This document shows positions 24,969 to 32,582 of a DNA stretch of 36,053 nucleotides, piece by piece. Under the pieces are notes generated by a model. The model did not search any database. It saw nothing but the letters and a program-made list of their open reading frames with translations, and was not told the origin of the DNA. Positions within the stretch are counted from its first letter, which is position 1. Every line of letters starts with the position of its first letter. Source of the DNA: Haloarcula nitratireducens (GTDB lineage: Archaea; Halobacteriota; Halobacteria; Halobacteriales; Haloarculaceae); the NCBI RefSeq assembly GCF_019599505.1, contig NZ_RKLT01000028.1, positions 1-36,053 on the forward strand, in the 5' to 3' direction. Made by a program: the position numbers and the translations under genes.

Positions 24969-26122
24969 AACAGACTGCCGAGAAGACGGTCGTGGCGAAA
25001 ATCCTCACCGACGACCTTACGCAGTCGAAACGTGAGGCCATCAATCACGAGTACGAAGCGTTCCAGCGATACATTCGTGGTAACGAAGACGCCGACCTCT
25101 ACTCGGCCACGAAGCAATGCGCCGACGCCTACGTGGACACCGACAACCTGCGCGACGACCACGACTACCCGTGGTTCATCCGCAACGACGTGTTCGACGT
25201 TGGCGTGGACGTGGAACAGCACGACACCGACCTGACGGACTGGTGGCTGAAACTCCCCGTCTCGCAGGTCTGGGGTGGTGTGAACGTCCCGATTCAACCG
25301 CACGACGAGATTCCTGACGAAGCCGACGTGAAGGACTCGAAAATCGTTCGGGAGAACGGTGACTACTATGCGCACCTGACGGTTCGGCAAGAGGTAGAAG
25401 TCAGCGAGGAGTACGACGGTGTTATCGGCGTGGACTTCGGAGTTAGGTGGGTAGCAACGTCGGTGGCGTTGCCCTCCCGTAACACCGAGTTCTACGGTCG
25501 AGAGATTCGCCGTATCCGCCGTCACCATCACGACCTTCGTACTCGCCTGCAAGAGAAGGGGGCCTACGACACGCTCCAGTCGGTCAAGGCGAAGGAATAC
25601 CGTCGAGTGAATGACCGTCTCCACAAGATTTCTCGTGCTATCGTGGTGGAAGCCAAAGAGCGCAACGCGCTCATCGTGGTCGGGAACCTCGAAGGTATCC
25701 AGAACCAAGACCTCGGTGCGGAAATGAATCGTCGGCTCCATTCGATGCCACACCACACGCTGAAGAAGTATATCGGGTATAAAGCGACGTTCGCGGGCAT
25801 TGCGGTGAAGTCCGTGAACGAGTATATGACGAGTCAGACGTGCTGGAGGTGTGGTGAGCAGGAAGCGACGACTCGAAAGGGACAGGGCCAACACCTGTGC
25901 CACGAGTGCGGGTTGGACGATAATGCGGATAAGAACGGTGCGACGAATATCGCAAAGAAAGGACTGGGTAAGGACATTGCGTGCCCACTATCCAGTCTCG
26001 GCGCAGTCTGTGAACCTGCGCTCGAACCGAGCGGTGCTGACCGAGCCTCTGCAACGGTACGCTTGCGAGCCGACTTGGAAGCCCCTGCCTCAACGAAGCG
26101 AGCCGTCAGGCGAGCGAAGTAG
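24965..26122 (+). CDS. tnpB: TnpB, RNA-guided RuvC-type nuclease of the IS605-type element
   Basis: The protein has 385 residues. RuvC-I is GVDFGVRWVATS (Asp157), RuvC-II is IVVGNLEGIQ, the zinc ribbon is CWRCGEQ ... CHECG, and RuvC-III is DDNADKNGATNI (Asp322). The canonical RuvC-II Glu position is Gly240; Glu243 lies three residues on. The C-terminal tail (EAPASTKRAVRRAK) reads into the right-end hairpin, typical of haloarchaeal copies. It is distinct in sequence from the TnpB at 9682-10938, so the two elements belong to different subfamilies. Known role: guide-RNA-directed cutting that restores the element after excision. Confidence 0.93.
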
Positions 26123-26288
26123 GCAGGGGTAGTTCACTTATGCACCGGCCGGGAAGCAACGAGGACAGCGGGAAAGGGGAGTCTGACTGCTTCGAGGAGA
26201 ATCATTGAATCAAGGATATTTGATCCGCTGGTTCACTCTGTCAGTAAGACCCAGCGGACCTATTCGTCAAGAGGTCATCCTGCGGAAT

Positions 26289-26945
26289 TCACCGGACAAT
26301 CGCTTCGAAAACGCGCTCCTCGATTTTCCGAAGATGATCACCAACGGTTGACGGTGCCAGACCAACTGCCTCGGCAATGTCCTCGTGCGTCGCCTCCCGT
26401 GGCGCTCGGTAGTATCCGACCTCGACGGCCGCTGCAAGTACTTCTTCCTGTCGGCTCGTTAACGACCGCGTAAACTGCTGGGTGTCTGGCTCGTACTCCC
26501 CAGTCTCTACAATTTCGAACTCAAGTGACGCCATAGCCTCTGCCTCGTCGAAGAGCGTCCTGAACGCCGACTCATCGCCGATGATGGTGATTTTCTGCGT
26601 TCCATCGGCGCCGAACAAGATGGGTGTCTCGATGACGATATCGGCCCTCTGGTGCCACTCCAGAATCCGCCTCACAGGCTCAGTCGGCTCGAACTGGCTC
26701 ACAGCCATCCAGCGGTCGTCGCCCGAAACTAAGTAATTATGCACGGACGGTGACGACGACATGATCTCTTCATACCGATCTCGGTTGCCACTTCCTTCCG
26801 CAAACGTCAGCACCGTTTTGTCGTCAAGGAATTTCACGTGATGGATGGCCTCTCGCTGAATTTCTGGATCCGCCGAGAGTTGTTTGCCAAGCGGGTGGAA
26901 TCCATCTCCCTCGGCAGGGGCCAACCGCACCGTCATATACCGCAT
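26289..26945 (-). CDS. HTH_10 (bacterio-opsin activator type) transcriptional regulator
   Basis: The protein has 218 residues. The N-terminal 150 residues are the usual haloarchaeal ligand-sensing region (MTVRLAPAEGDGFHPLGKQL ... VLTFAEGSGNRDRYEEIM). The C-terminal HTH_10 domain at about 158-214 is clear: LTSRQEEVLAAAVEVGYYRAPREATHEDIAEAVGLAPSTVGDHLRKIEERVF. Such proteins activate nearby genes in response to redox or small-molecule signals. It is divergent from the FAD monooxygenase gene, 83 bases apart, the classic layout for a regulator and its target. A TATA-like TTTTAAG lies at 26969-26975, 24-30 bases upstream of the start at 26945. Confidence 0.92.
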   Translation of the reverse strand: MRYMTVRLAPAEGDGFHPLGKQLSADPEIQREAIHHVKFLDDKTVLTFAEGSGNRDRYEEIMSSSPSVHNYLVSGDDRWMAVSQFEPTEPVRRILEWHQRADIVIETPILFGADGTQKITIIGDESAFRTLFDEAEAMASLEFEIVETGEYEPDTQQFTRSLTSRQEEVLAAAVEVGYYRAPREATHEDIAEAVGLAPSTVGDHLRKIEERVFEAIVR

Positions 26946-26968
26946 ACTACACCCACTCAGCGATATGA

Positions 26969-26975
26969 CTTAAAA
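26969..26975 (-). promoter_or_regulatory. TATA-like box for the HTH_10 regulator
   Basis: TTTTAAG on the minus strand sits 24-30 bases before the start codon. It lies in the shared divergent promoter region with the monooxygenase gene. Confidence 0.5.
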
Positions 26976-27028
26976 GAGCGTGGATAACCCCCACCAGCCC
27001 GTTCTGAGTCGCATGCATTCGTTCATAT

Positions 27029-28261
27029 ATGCCGACGAATCAACCGCCATCGCCGATTCTGTCGAAGCAGGCACAATCGAATCGGACTCTTACCAACAAC
27101 GGGTCGACTCGCGAGATTGCAATTGTCGGTGGTGGTATTTGTGGGCTCACCGTCGCAGTCGCGCTCGAACAGCGCGGCCTGTCGCCGACAGTTTACGAGG
27201 CTGCGTCTAAGTACCAACCCATTGGCGCCGGCATCCTTCTCCAGACGAACGCACTGCTCGTCTTCGATCGGCTTGGTATCGCCGACCGTATTTGCGATGT
27301 TGGGATGCAGCTCGATACGGGTGGACTGCGTTCACCAAACGGCTCGTTCATGACACAATTCGACCTAAACGACGTTGAACGTCGCGAGTTCGGGTACGGC
27401 TTCGTCGCCATTCATCGTGCTGACCTTCAGCGTCTCCTTCTCGATGAGTTGGATACCGACGTCCGAACTGGCATGGCCTGTGTCGATGTTGACGGAACAG
27501 ACCCACCAGTCGTCCACTTTGCCAATGGCACCACAATCACTCCTGACATTCTTGTCGGCGCCGATGGCATTCATTCGACGGTCCGCAACGTCGTCGCTCC
27601 TGACGTCGAGCCTCGCCAGCTTGGCGGTGTAGCGTACCGCACACTGGTCACGCTTGACCTCCCAGCACCATACCAGACGCAGGGATTCGAGATATGGGGT
27701 GATGGAACCTATACGGGTGGTTCGCCTGTCGATGAAAATCGCTTTTACTGGTTTGCAACTGCACCCGAACCACTCACCGACGATTACGAGGCTACAGACA
27801 CGACTGTATCGGCGCTTCGGACTCGCCTTGCTGACTACCCCGATCCGATCCCGGCGATTCTGGACCGACTCAATCCAGACGACCTCATTATGACTGACCT
27901 CGAAGATCTCCCTTCACTCGACGTTTGGTCACGGGACCGTGTTGTTCTCGCCGGCGACGCTGCCCATGCTATGCTTCCGTTCGCCGGCCAAGGTGCTGCA
28001 CAAGCTATTGAAGATGGATTGTTGCTTGCTGATGCTATCGCATCCCACGAGCGACATGACCGCGCGTTCGCTACCTACGAATCTGAACGCAAGCCGCGTG
28101 CGGACCGCGTACGCAGCGAATCCTATCGTCTCGGTCGCCTCGGAACGATACAATCGTCGCTTGGCTGTGGGCTCCGGAACTTCGTTATCGATACCGTTCC
28201 CGATGCGGTACTCCGCCACGTGCGACGACGGCAAGCGGCCGGTACGTCCCTCCCAGGGTGA
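27029..28261 (+). CDS. FAD-dependent monooxygenase (aromatic hydroxylase type)
   Basis: The protein has 410 residues. The Rossmann FAD motif is IAIVGGGICGLTVAVALEQ at about 29-47. A DG-type motif DILVGADGIHSTVR lies in the middle, and the FAD ribityl-binding motif GDAAHAMLPFAGQGAAQAIED lies at about 310-330. This is the PF01494 family, hydroxylating aromatic or polyketide-like substrates using NAD(P)H and oxygen. The first 25 residues are Gln/Asn-rich and look disordered; a start nearer the core cannot be excluded, but no other in-frame ATG lies before the FAD motif. It is divergent from the HTH_10 regulator, and a GT2 gene follows 62 bases downstream. Confidence 0.93.
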   Translation: MPTNQPPSPILSKQAQSNRTLTNNGSTREIAIVGGGICGLTVAVALEQRGLSPTVYEAASKYQPIGAGILLQTNALLVFDRLGIADRICDVGMQLDTGGLRSPNGSFMTQFDLNDVERREFGYGFVAIHRADLQRLLLDELDTDVRTGMACVDVDGTDPPVVHFANGTTITPDILVGADGIHSTVRNVVAPDVEPRQLGGVAYRTLVTLDLPAPYQTQGFEIWGDGTYTGGSPVDENRFYWFATAPEPLTDDYEATDTTVSALRTRLADYPDPIPAILDRLNPDDLIMTDLEDLPSLDVWSRDRVVLAGDAAHAMLPFAGQGAAQAIEDGLLLADAIASHERHDRAFATYESERKPRADRVRSESYRLGRLGTIQSSLGCGLRNFVIDTVPDAVLRHVRRRQAAGTSLPG

Positions 28262-28322
28262 GCACCAGTGAAATTGTTGGGCTACCCACTACAGATCCAC
28301 CAGTTACCCAAATCCAATACCC

Positions 28323-29246
28323 ATGACTGACTACCCGCCTACGAGTGTCCTCCTACCAACCGTCTCATGGACACCCGTTGTCGAAGAGATAGTGACACAA
28401 CTCCGCCCAGCGGATGAACTGCTCGTTATCTGTGACACCAAGGCCGATCCCATCGCCGACCCGATCACAGAACTCCCTACGAACGTGCGACTTGTCATCG
28501 CCGGAGAGCCCGATGGCTGCTCGGGGAAGGCGAACGCCATCGCCGCTGGGATGGAAGCTGCTCGTCACGACAGACTCGTGTGGACTGATGACGATTTTCA
28601 TCATCCAGACGACTGGCTTGACCAGTTGCACGAAGATTACAACCGGAATGGACCGACGACCGAACTCCCGTTTTTTGTCGGCCAGGACCCGCTGGCCGTT
28701 CTGCTTGAACCCCTGTATGCCATCGCGGGCACACTTGGCACGTACGCCAGCGACATCGCGTGGGGCGGAGCTGTCATCTTCGAACGTGACGACCTTCCGG
28801 ATGAAACTGTGTTTTGTCGCGACTTGCGTCGGACCGTCAGTGACGATGGACTCCTTACTGATCGTACTGAGGTCACGCCGGTCAAGCGAACTCGCCGCGT
28901 TGAAATCGGGGGCACTATCCGCGAGACTGTTGAGCGCCACGTTCGGTTCACCAAGCTTGGCCGGCATCATGACCCCCAGGGAAGCACAGCGAATGCAGTT
29001 CTCGGAACAGTTGCTACGATTGGCGGTGTGCTGTATCCCCTGCCCGTATTTGTTGGTCTGACGTTCTTCCTTGCTAGCGTGTACGTTTGGTTCGGCCTTC
29101 GACGCTGGACATTTTGCCTCGCCTATCTTGCAGTGTTGGTGTCAATGCCATTGATGATATATGGCCTGCTCCGTCGAACGTTCGTCTGGGGTGGCCGACG
29201 TTACCGCTGGCACGAAAAGTTTAACGTTGAACTGGCCGATAACTGA
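28323..29246 (+). CDS. GT2 family membrane glycosyltransferase
   Basis: The protein has 307 residues. An N-terminal GT-A domain has SVLLPTVSWTPVVEEI, a nucleotide-sugar binding region, the metal motif WTDDDFHHP and the acceptor region WGGAVIFERDDL. Later RRTVSDDGLLTDRTEV is like the catalytic Asp region of ceramide-glucosyltransferase-like GT2 enzymes. Two membrane helices close the protein (LPVFVGLTFFLASVYVWFGL and FCLAYLAVLVSMPLMIYGLL). It would transfer a sugar to a lipid or other membrane acceptor on the cytoplasmic face. It is likely co-transcribed with the FAD monooxygenase, suggesting that a hydroxylated lipid or pigment is glycosylated; that link is inference. Confidence 0.87.
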   Translation: MTDYPPTSVLLPTVSWTPVVEEIVTQLRPADELLVICDTKADPIADPITELPTNVRLVIAGEPDGCSGKANAIAAGMEAARHDRLVWTDDDFHHPDDWLDQLHEDYNRNGPTTELPFFVGQDPLAVLLEPLYAIAGTLGTYASDIAWGGAVIFERDDLPDETVFCRDLRRTVSDDGLLTDRTEVTPVKRTRRVEIGGTIRETVERHVRFTKLGRHHDPQGSTANAVLGTVATIGGVLYPLPVFVGLTFFLASVYVWFGLRRWTFCLAYLAVLVSMPLMIYGLLRRTFVWGGRRYRWHEKFNVELADN

Positions 29247-29388
29247 TCTAGGTGTTCTTTTCAATTTGTAGATGCCCTTTATCCGCAAAGGCGATTGAAT
29301 GCTTTCGAGGGTGTCTGTCTCCCATACGAAGTCTATATCAATAAATTCACCACAATGTTTAAAATGGTATAATTACTGTTGATAGATA

Positions 29389-31272
29389 TTGAACGGGTTC
29401 GATTTCACTCTCACTGACCACTCGGCTCTGAAGATCCTGGATACATCGCCTGATGCGATGTTTCTTGTTGATTCACAGGGCCGGATTTCCTATGCAAACA
29501 ATCGCGTGACCGTTCTCTTCGGATACGAACCCGCTGAACTCTCTGACGAGATGGTTGAGAAATTAGTGCCGGAAGCCGGGAGAAGTGCTCATGTCGCTGA
29601 CCGAGAAGCATATATGGACAATCCGGACACACGACCAATGGGTGCTGGCGTTGACCTCGCCGCTCGTCGGAAAGATGGGACCACATTTCCTGTCGATATC
29701 TCCTTGAGCCCGATCGAGCTCGACGGTGATCTCTACGTCATCGCAGTTGTCCGTGACACCACAGAGCAAGAAGCTCTCAGAGCAAAGTACAAGACAATCC
29801 TTGAGGCAGTGCCGGACCCGGTCGTCGTTGCCGATGCCACGACCGGTGCAATCGTCGAGGCGAACGAACAGATCGTTGATTTACTGGGCTATGAACTCAT
29901 GGAACTCCGCGGAGAGTCCCAGACGCTTTTGCATCCATCTGATAACTCAGATCGCTATCGTGACCTCTTCGAGCAGTACATTGTTTCCGACCAGGCAATT
30001 ATTACGCAGTTTCCAGACGGATCTGACCTCTACTTGGAATCCAAGGATGGACGGCAGCTACCTGTCGAAATCAACGGAACAGTCTTCGACCTTGGTGATC
30101 AGCAGCTAACTGTTAGAGTGTTTCGTGATGTGACATCACGGAAAGAACACGAGGCCGCTCTCGAGGGGCTCCACACAGCCACACGCGACCTCATGACAGC
30201 AACAAGTCAGCAAGAGGTGGCATCGATTGCCTCCGAGACCGCCACGCAAATCCTCGATCTGCCGCTTAGCGGTGTACATTTGTATGACCCCACTGCGGAC
30301 GCACTCGTGCCTGTCGCGTGGTCGGATCAGTTAGGGGCAATGTTCGCTGGCTCGCCGCCAGTTCTTCACAGGGGTGACGGGGTGGCCTGGAATGCATTCG
30401 AGGAAAGCGAACCGAAGATCTACCCCGACCTGCGCGAAGTGGATGACGTGTTGAGCAACGTAACGACATTTCTGAGTGAACTACATCTTCCCCTCGGCGA
30501 ACACGGTGTAATGCTGCTCAGTTCTACTACTGCTAATGACTTTGACGCTACTGACGAAGCTCTCGCACGGATATTAGCTGATACCGTTGAAGCAGCGCTC
30601 GACCGTGTGCAACACGAGCACCAGCTTGAAACGCAAAACGAGCAGCTTGAGGAATTTGCTAGCACTGTCAGCCATGACCTTCGTAATCCGCTGAACGTAG
30701 CTAATGGCCGTCTAGAACTGCTTCGATCGGAGACCGAGAGCGAGCACATTGTGCCGATCGTGAATGCACTCGATCGGATGGAGCGCATCATCGGTGACGT
30801 CCTGTGGCTCGCCCGCGAGGGGAAAGATATCGGATCGACGGAATCAATTGATCTTCTCCAGGCTCTCGAATCATCGTGGATGATGGCGACAGACGACCAC
30901 GAGGAAATCGAGTTAGTGGTAGCGGACGACAAGTGTCGAACCTGGGGCATTCACGCAGACTACGATCGATTCCGCCAACTCCTCGAGAATCTCTTTCGAA
31001 ATGCACTCGATCATGGGGGTGCTGAGGTGACGGTTACCGTGGGTACACTGGCTGATGGGTTATATGTCGAAGACGATGGGCCAGGTATCCCTCCGGAGGT
31101 CCGTGACACCGTATTCGATACTGGTTACTCTACAGCAGAGGATGGCACCGGTTTCGGCCTCTCTATCGTCAAACGAGTGGTCGACGCACACGGGTGGGAG
31201 ATAGACATCACTGATAGCAGCAGTGGTGGCGCACGATTCGAAATCACTGGCGTTAGGTCAGCTTCGAACTAA
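29389..31272 (+). CDS. PAS-PAS-GAF histidine kinase
   Basis: The protein has 627 residues. PAS1 is at about 10-120 (DTSPDAMFLVDSQGRISYAN) and PAS2 at about 128-250 (ILEAVPDPVVVADATTGAIVEANEQ). A GAF-like domain at about 265-405 contains TATQILDLPLSGVHLYDPTADALVPVAW. HisKA has phospho-acceptor His429 in ASTVSHDLRNPLN. The HATPase has N-box LLENLFRNALDHG, G1 DDGPGIP and G2 GTGFGLSIV. No membrane helix is present, so it is a cytoplasmic sensor. The only start is TTG at 29389, six bases after an in-frame TAG; no ATG gives a full PAS1. The TATA-like TTTAAAATGG about 30 bases upstream supports this start. No response regulator lies beside it. Confidence 0.92.
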   Translation: MNGFDFTLTDHSALKILDTSPDAMFLVDSQGRISYANNRVTVLFGYEPAELSDEMVEKLVPEAGRSAHVADREAYMDNPDTRPMGAGVDLAARRKDGTTFPVDISLSPIELDGDLYVIAVVRDTTEQEALRAKYKTILEAVPDPVVVADATTGAIVEANEQIVDLLGYELMELRGESQTLLHPSDNSDRYRDLFEQYIVSDQAIITQFPDGSDLYLESKDGRQLPVEINGTVFDLGDQQLTVRVFRDVTSRKEHEAALEGLHTATRDLMTATSQQEVASIASETATQILDLPLSGVHLYDPTADALVPVAWSDQLGAMFAGSPPVLHRGDGVAWNAFEESEPKIYPDLREVDDVLSNVTTFLSELHLPLGEHGVMLLSSTTANDFDATDEALARILADTVEAALDRVQHEHQLETQNEQLEEFASTVSHDLRNPLNVANGRLELLRSETESEHIVPIVNALDRMERIIGDVLWLAREGKDIGSTESIDLLQALESSWMMATDDHEEIELVVADDKCRTWGIHADYDRFRQLLENLFRNALDHGGAEVTVTVGTLADGLYVEDDGPGIPPEVRDTVFDTGYSTAEDGTGFGLSIVKRVVDAHGWEIDITDSSSGGARFEITGVRSASN

Positions 31273-31646
31273 CTATCACAGCGGTACAGTATGAGACCCA
31301 TTGGGGGTTATCCCCGTACTCTGCCCAGGATGCGCTGAAGAGTCTTTTTTCTGGCTCTACAGGATGAGTAGGGTGAGTGCTTCGGGGCTTATCGCTCAGG
31401 TATTTCACCAACGCTTCACAACCTCTTCGATTACCCGCGAGCGGCATTGAGGTAGAAGTCCGCGAGGGATATGGCAGTTCAGTCAGTACAGAACAAAGAG
31501 GTGGATAAATGGGTCAACCGCATCGGATCAAGTCCCGTTGCATCCGCCTCGTACTACCTGTGAATTGAGGCAACTGGCTTACTCGCAAGAGGATCCCACC
31601 CCCGAATCCAAAGCTATTCCAGCCCGCCTGAGCCAATCATCAACTA
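31273..31646. other. 374-base intergenic region, no supportable gene
   Basis: I see no conserved gene. A minus-strand frame of 64 codons crosses from 31447 into the 3' end of the kinase gene, and a 30-codon plus-strand frame runs 31471-31563 (starting MAVQSVQNKEVDKWVNRIG). Both look like possible gene debris but lack clear family motifs. The 30-codon frame has plausible haloarchaeal codon use. Confidence 0.4.
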
Positions 31647-32288
31647 ATGACGAAGGTGTACGAAAAACTCCAAACCGGGCCACAAACGGGTATCGACCGC
31701 TCAAATTTAAACTATGAGGAGCGATCTGAGGTCCGGGCAATCGATGTCCGGGGAACAACCGGTCTTGCTCAGGTAAACAATCCGGGAAAGTTCACCAATG
31801 TCTTCTATCTGGATGGTGATGAGGCGGCGGCTGCTGAACTCTTTGCAGAGGTGAATGCAGATCTCATTGCGGCCATTGATCTCTCAGCTCGGAACGTGTT
31901 GCAAACGAGCCTGCCACGGCACATGTACGATCTCATTCTTGATGCCGCCGGACGACGCGAGATTCGGACATACCCGACTGTCGTTTTCGAACGTCGCGAG
32001 GACGGGACGATCTGGCTGATTGACCGGGACCGCTATGAGACACGCGTCGACCGGCGCTATACGACCAGTGAAACCGGCAGCGCGCGCGTCCCATCTGACC
32101 TCTCACTCGAAACCCTCTACGAGAACTACGGTAGTGTGATTACGGAATCCGATCTCCGGGAGACCACAATCGACGGTGATGTGCGGCAAGTACTCGATTA
32201 CTATCGCGTCGCTTCCGGCTATCACTGCCAGCCGACGACTACGGAGACCGGCGAACTTGCGATTACCAAAATCGAAGAGACCGATTGA
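31647..32288 (+). CDS. Hypothetical haloarchaeal protein
   Basis: The protein has 213 residues, acidic and with no membrane segment. An N-terminal region MTKVYEKLQTGPQTG leads to a mixed alpha/beta part (VRAIDVRGTTGLAQVNNPGKFTNVFYLDGDEAAAAELF). A central helix-strand pattern (DLILDAAGRREIRTYPTVVFERREDG) and a C-terminal part with VLDYYRVASGYHC follow. No catalytic motif or nucleotide-binding loop is evident and I do not recognise the family. It is alone on its strand, between the kinase and the surface glycoprotein gene. Confidence 0.68.
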   Translation: MTKVYEKLQTGPQTGIDRSNLNYEERSEVRAIDVRGTTGLAQVNNPGKFTNVFYLDGDEAAAAELFAEVNADLIAAIDLSARNVLQTSLPRHMYDLILDAAGRREIRTYPTVVFERREDGTIWLIDRDRYETRVDRRYTTSETGSARVPSDLSLETLYENYGSVITESDLRETTIDGDVRQVLDYYRVASGYHCQPTTTETGELAITKIEETD

Positions 32289-32445
32289 GCAGCGATCTCG
32301 CCTTCGGCTTAAAGAACAAGATATCCACGTTCACTGTCGCTGTTCAAGCGCACGCTCAAAGTGCGCTCCAGCTAATTCTTGGACGCCATTATTTGTCAAC
32401 CGTTTTCAGCGGGTTTTGCGATGAATTCGTTGCTGATGCGGTGTG

Positions 32446-32482
32446 ACATCATCCTCGCCGTAAACGGCGGGATTCTCTCCTT
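32446..32482 (-). mobile_element. Isolated IS1341-type right-end hairpin
   Basis: On the minus strand the segment reads AATCCCGCCG, loop TTTA, CGGCGAGGATGATGTCA. This matches the layout of the right end of the IS1341-type element in this window (hairpin with TTTA loop, then GGAGGATGTCA). The stem is 32454-32460 / 32465-32471 with one wobble. No tnpB frame is attached: the right side runs directly into the terminator of the surface glycoprotein gene. It is either a remnant or a small non-autonomous copy. Confidence 0.55.
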
Positions 32483-32562
32483 GGAGAAAGATAGCTGGGT
32501 TCGTCTGCAAGAGTGCTGTCGCTATTTGACGTAGCGCACCAAAGAAAGGGTGAAAGTCAGGG

Positions 32563-32579
32563 ACGGGAACGGTTCCCGT
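32563..32579 (-). terminator. Hairpin just after the surface glycoprotein stop codon
   Basis: A perfect inverted repeat, ACGGGAAC / GTTCCCGT with a one-base centre, begins four bases beyond the TAA stop of the minus-strand gene at 32583. A pyrimidine-rich stretch follows on that strand. This fits a transcription terminator or an mRNA 3'-end stabiliser for a highly expressed gene. Confidence 0.6.
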
Positions 32580-32582
32580 TAG

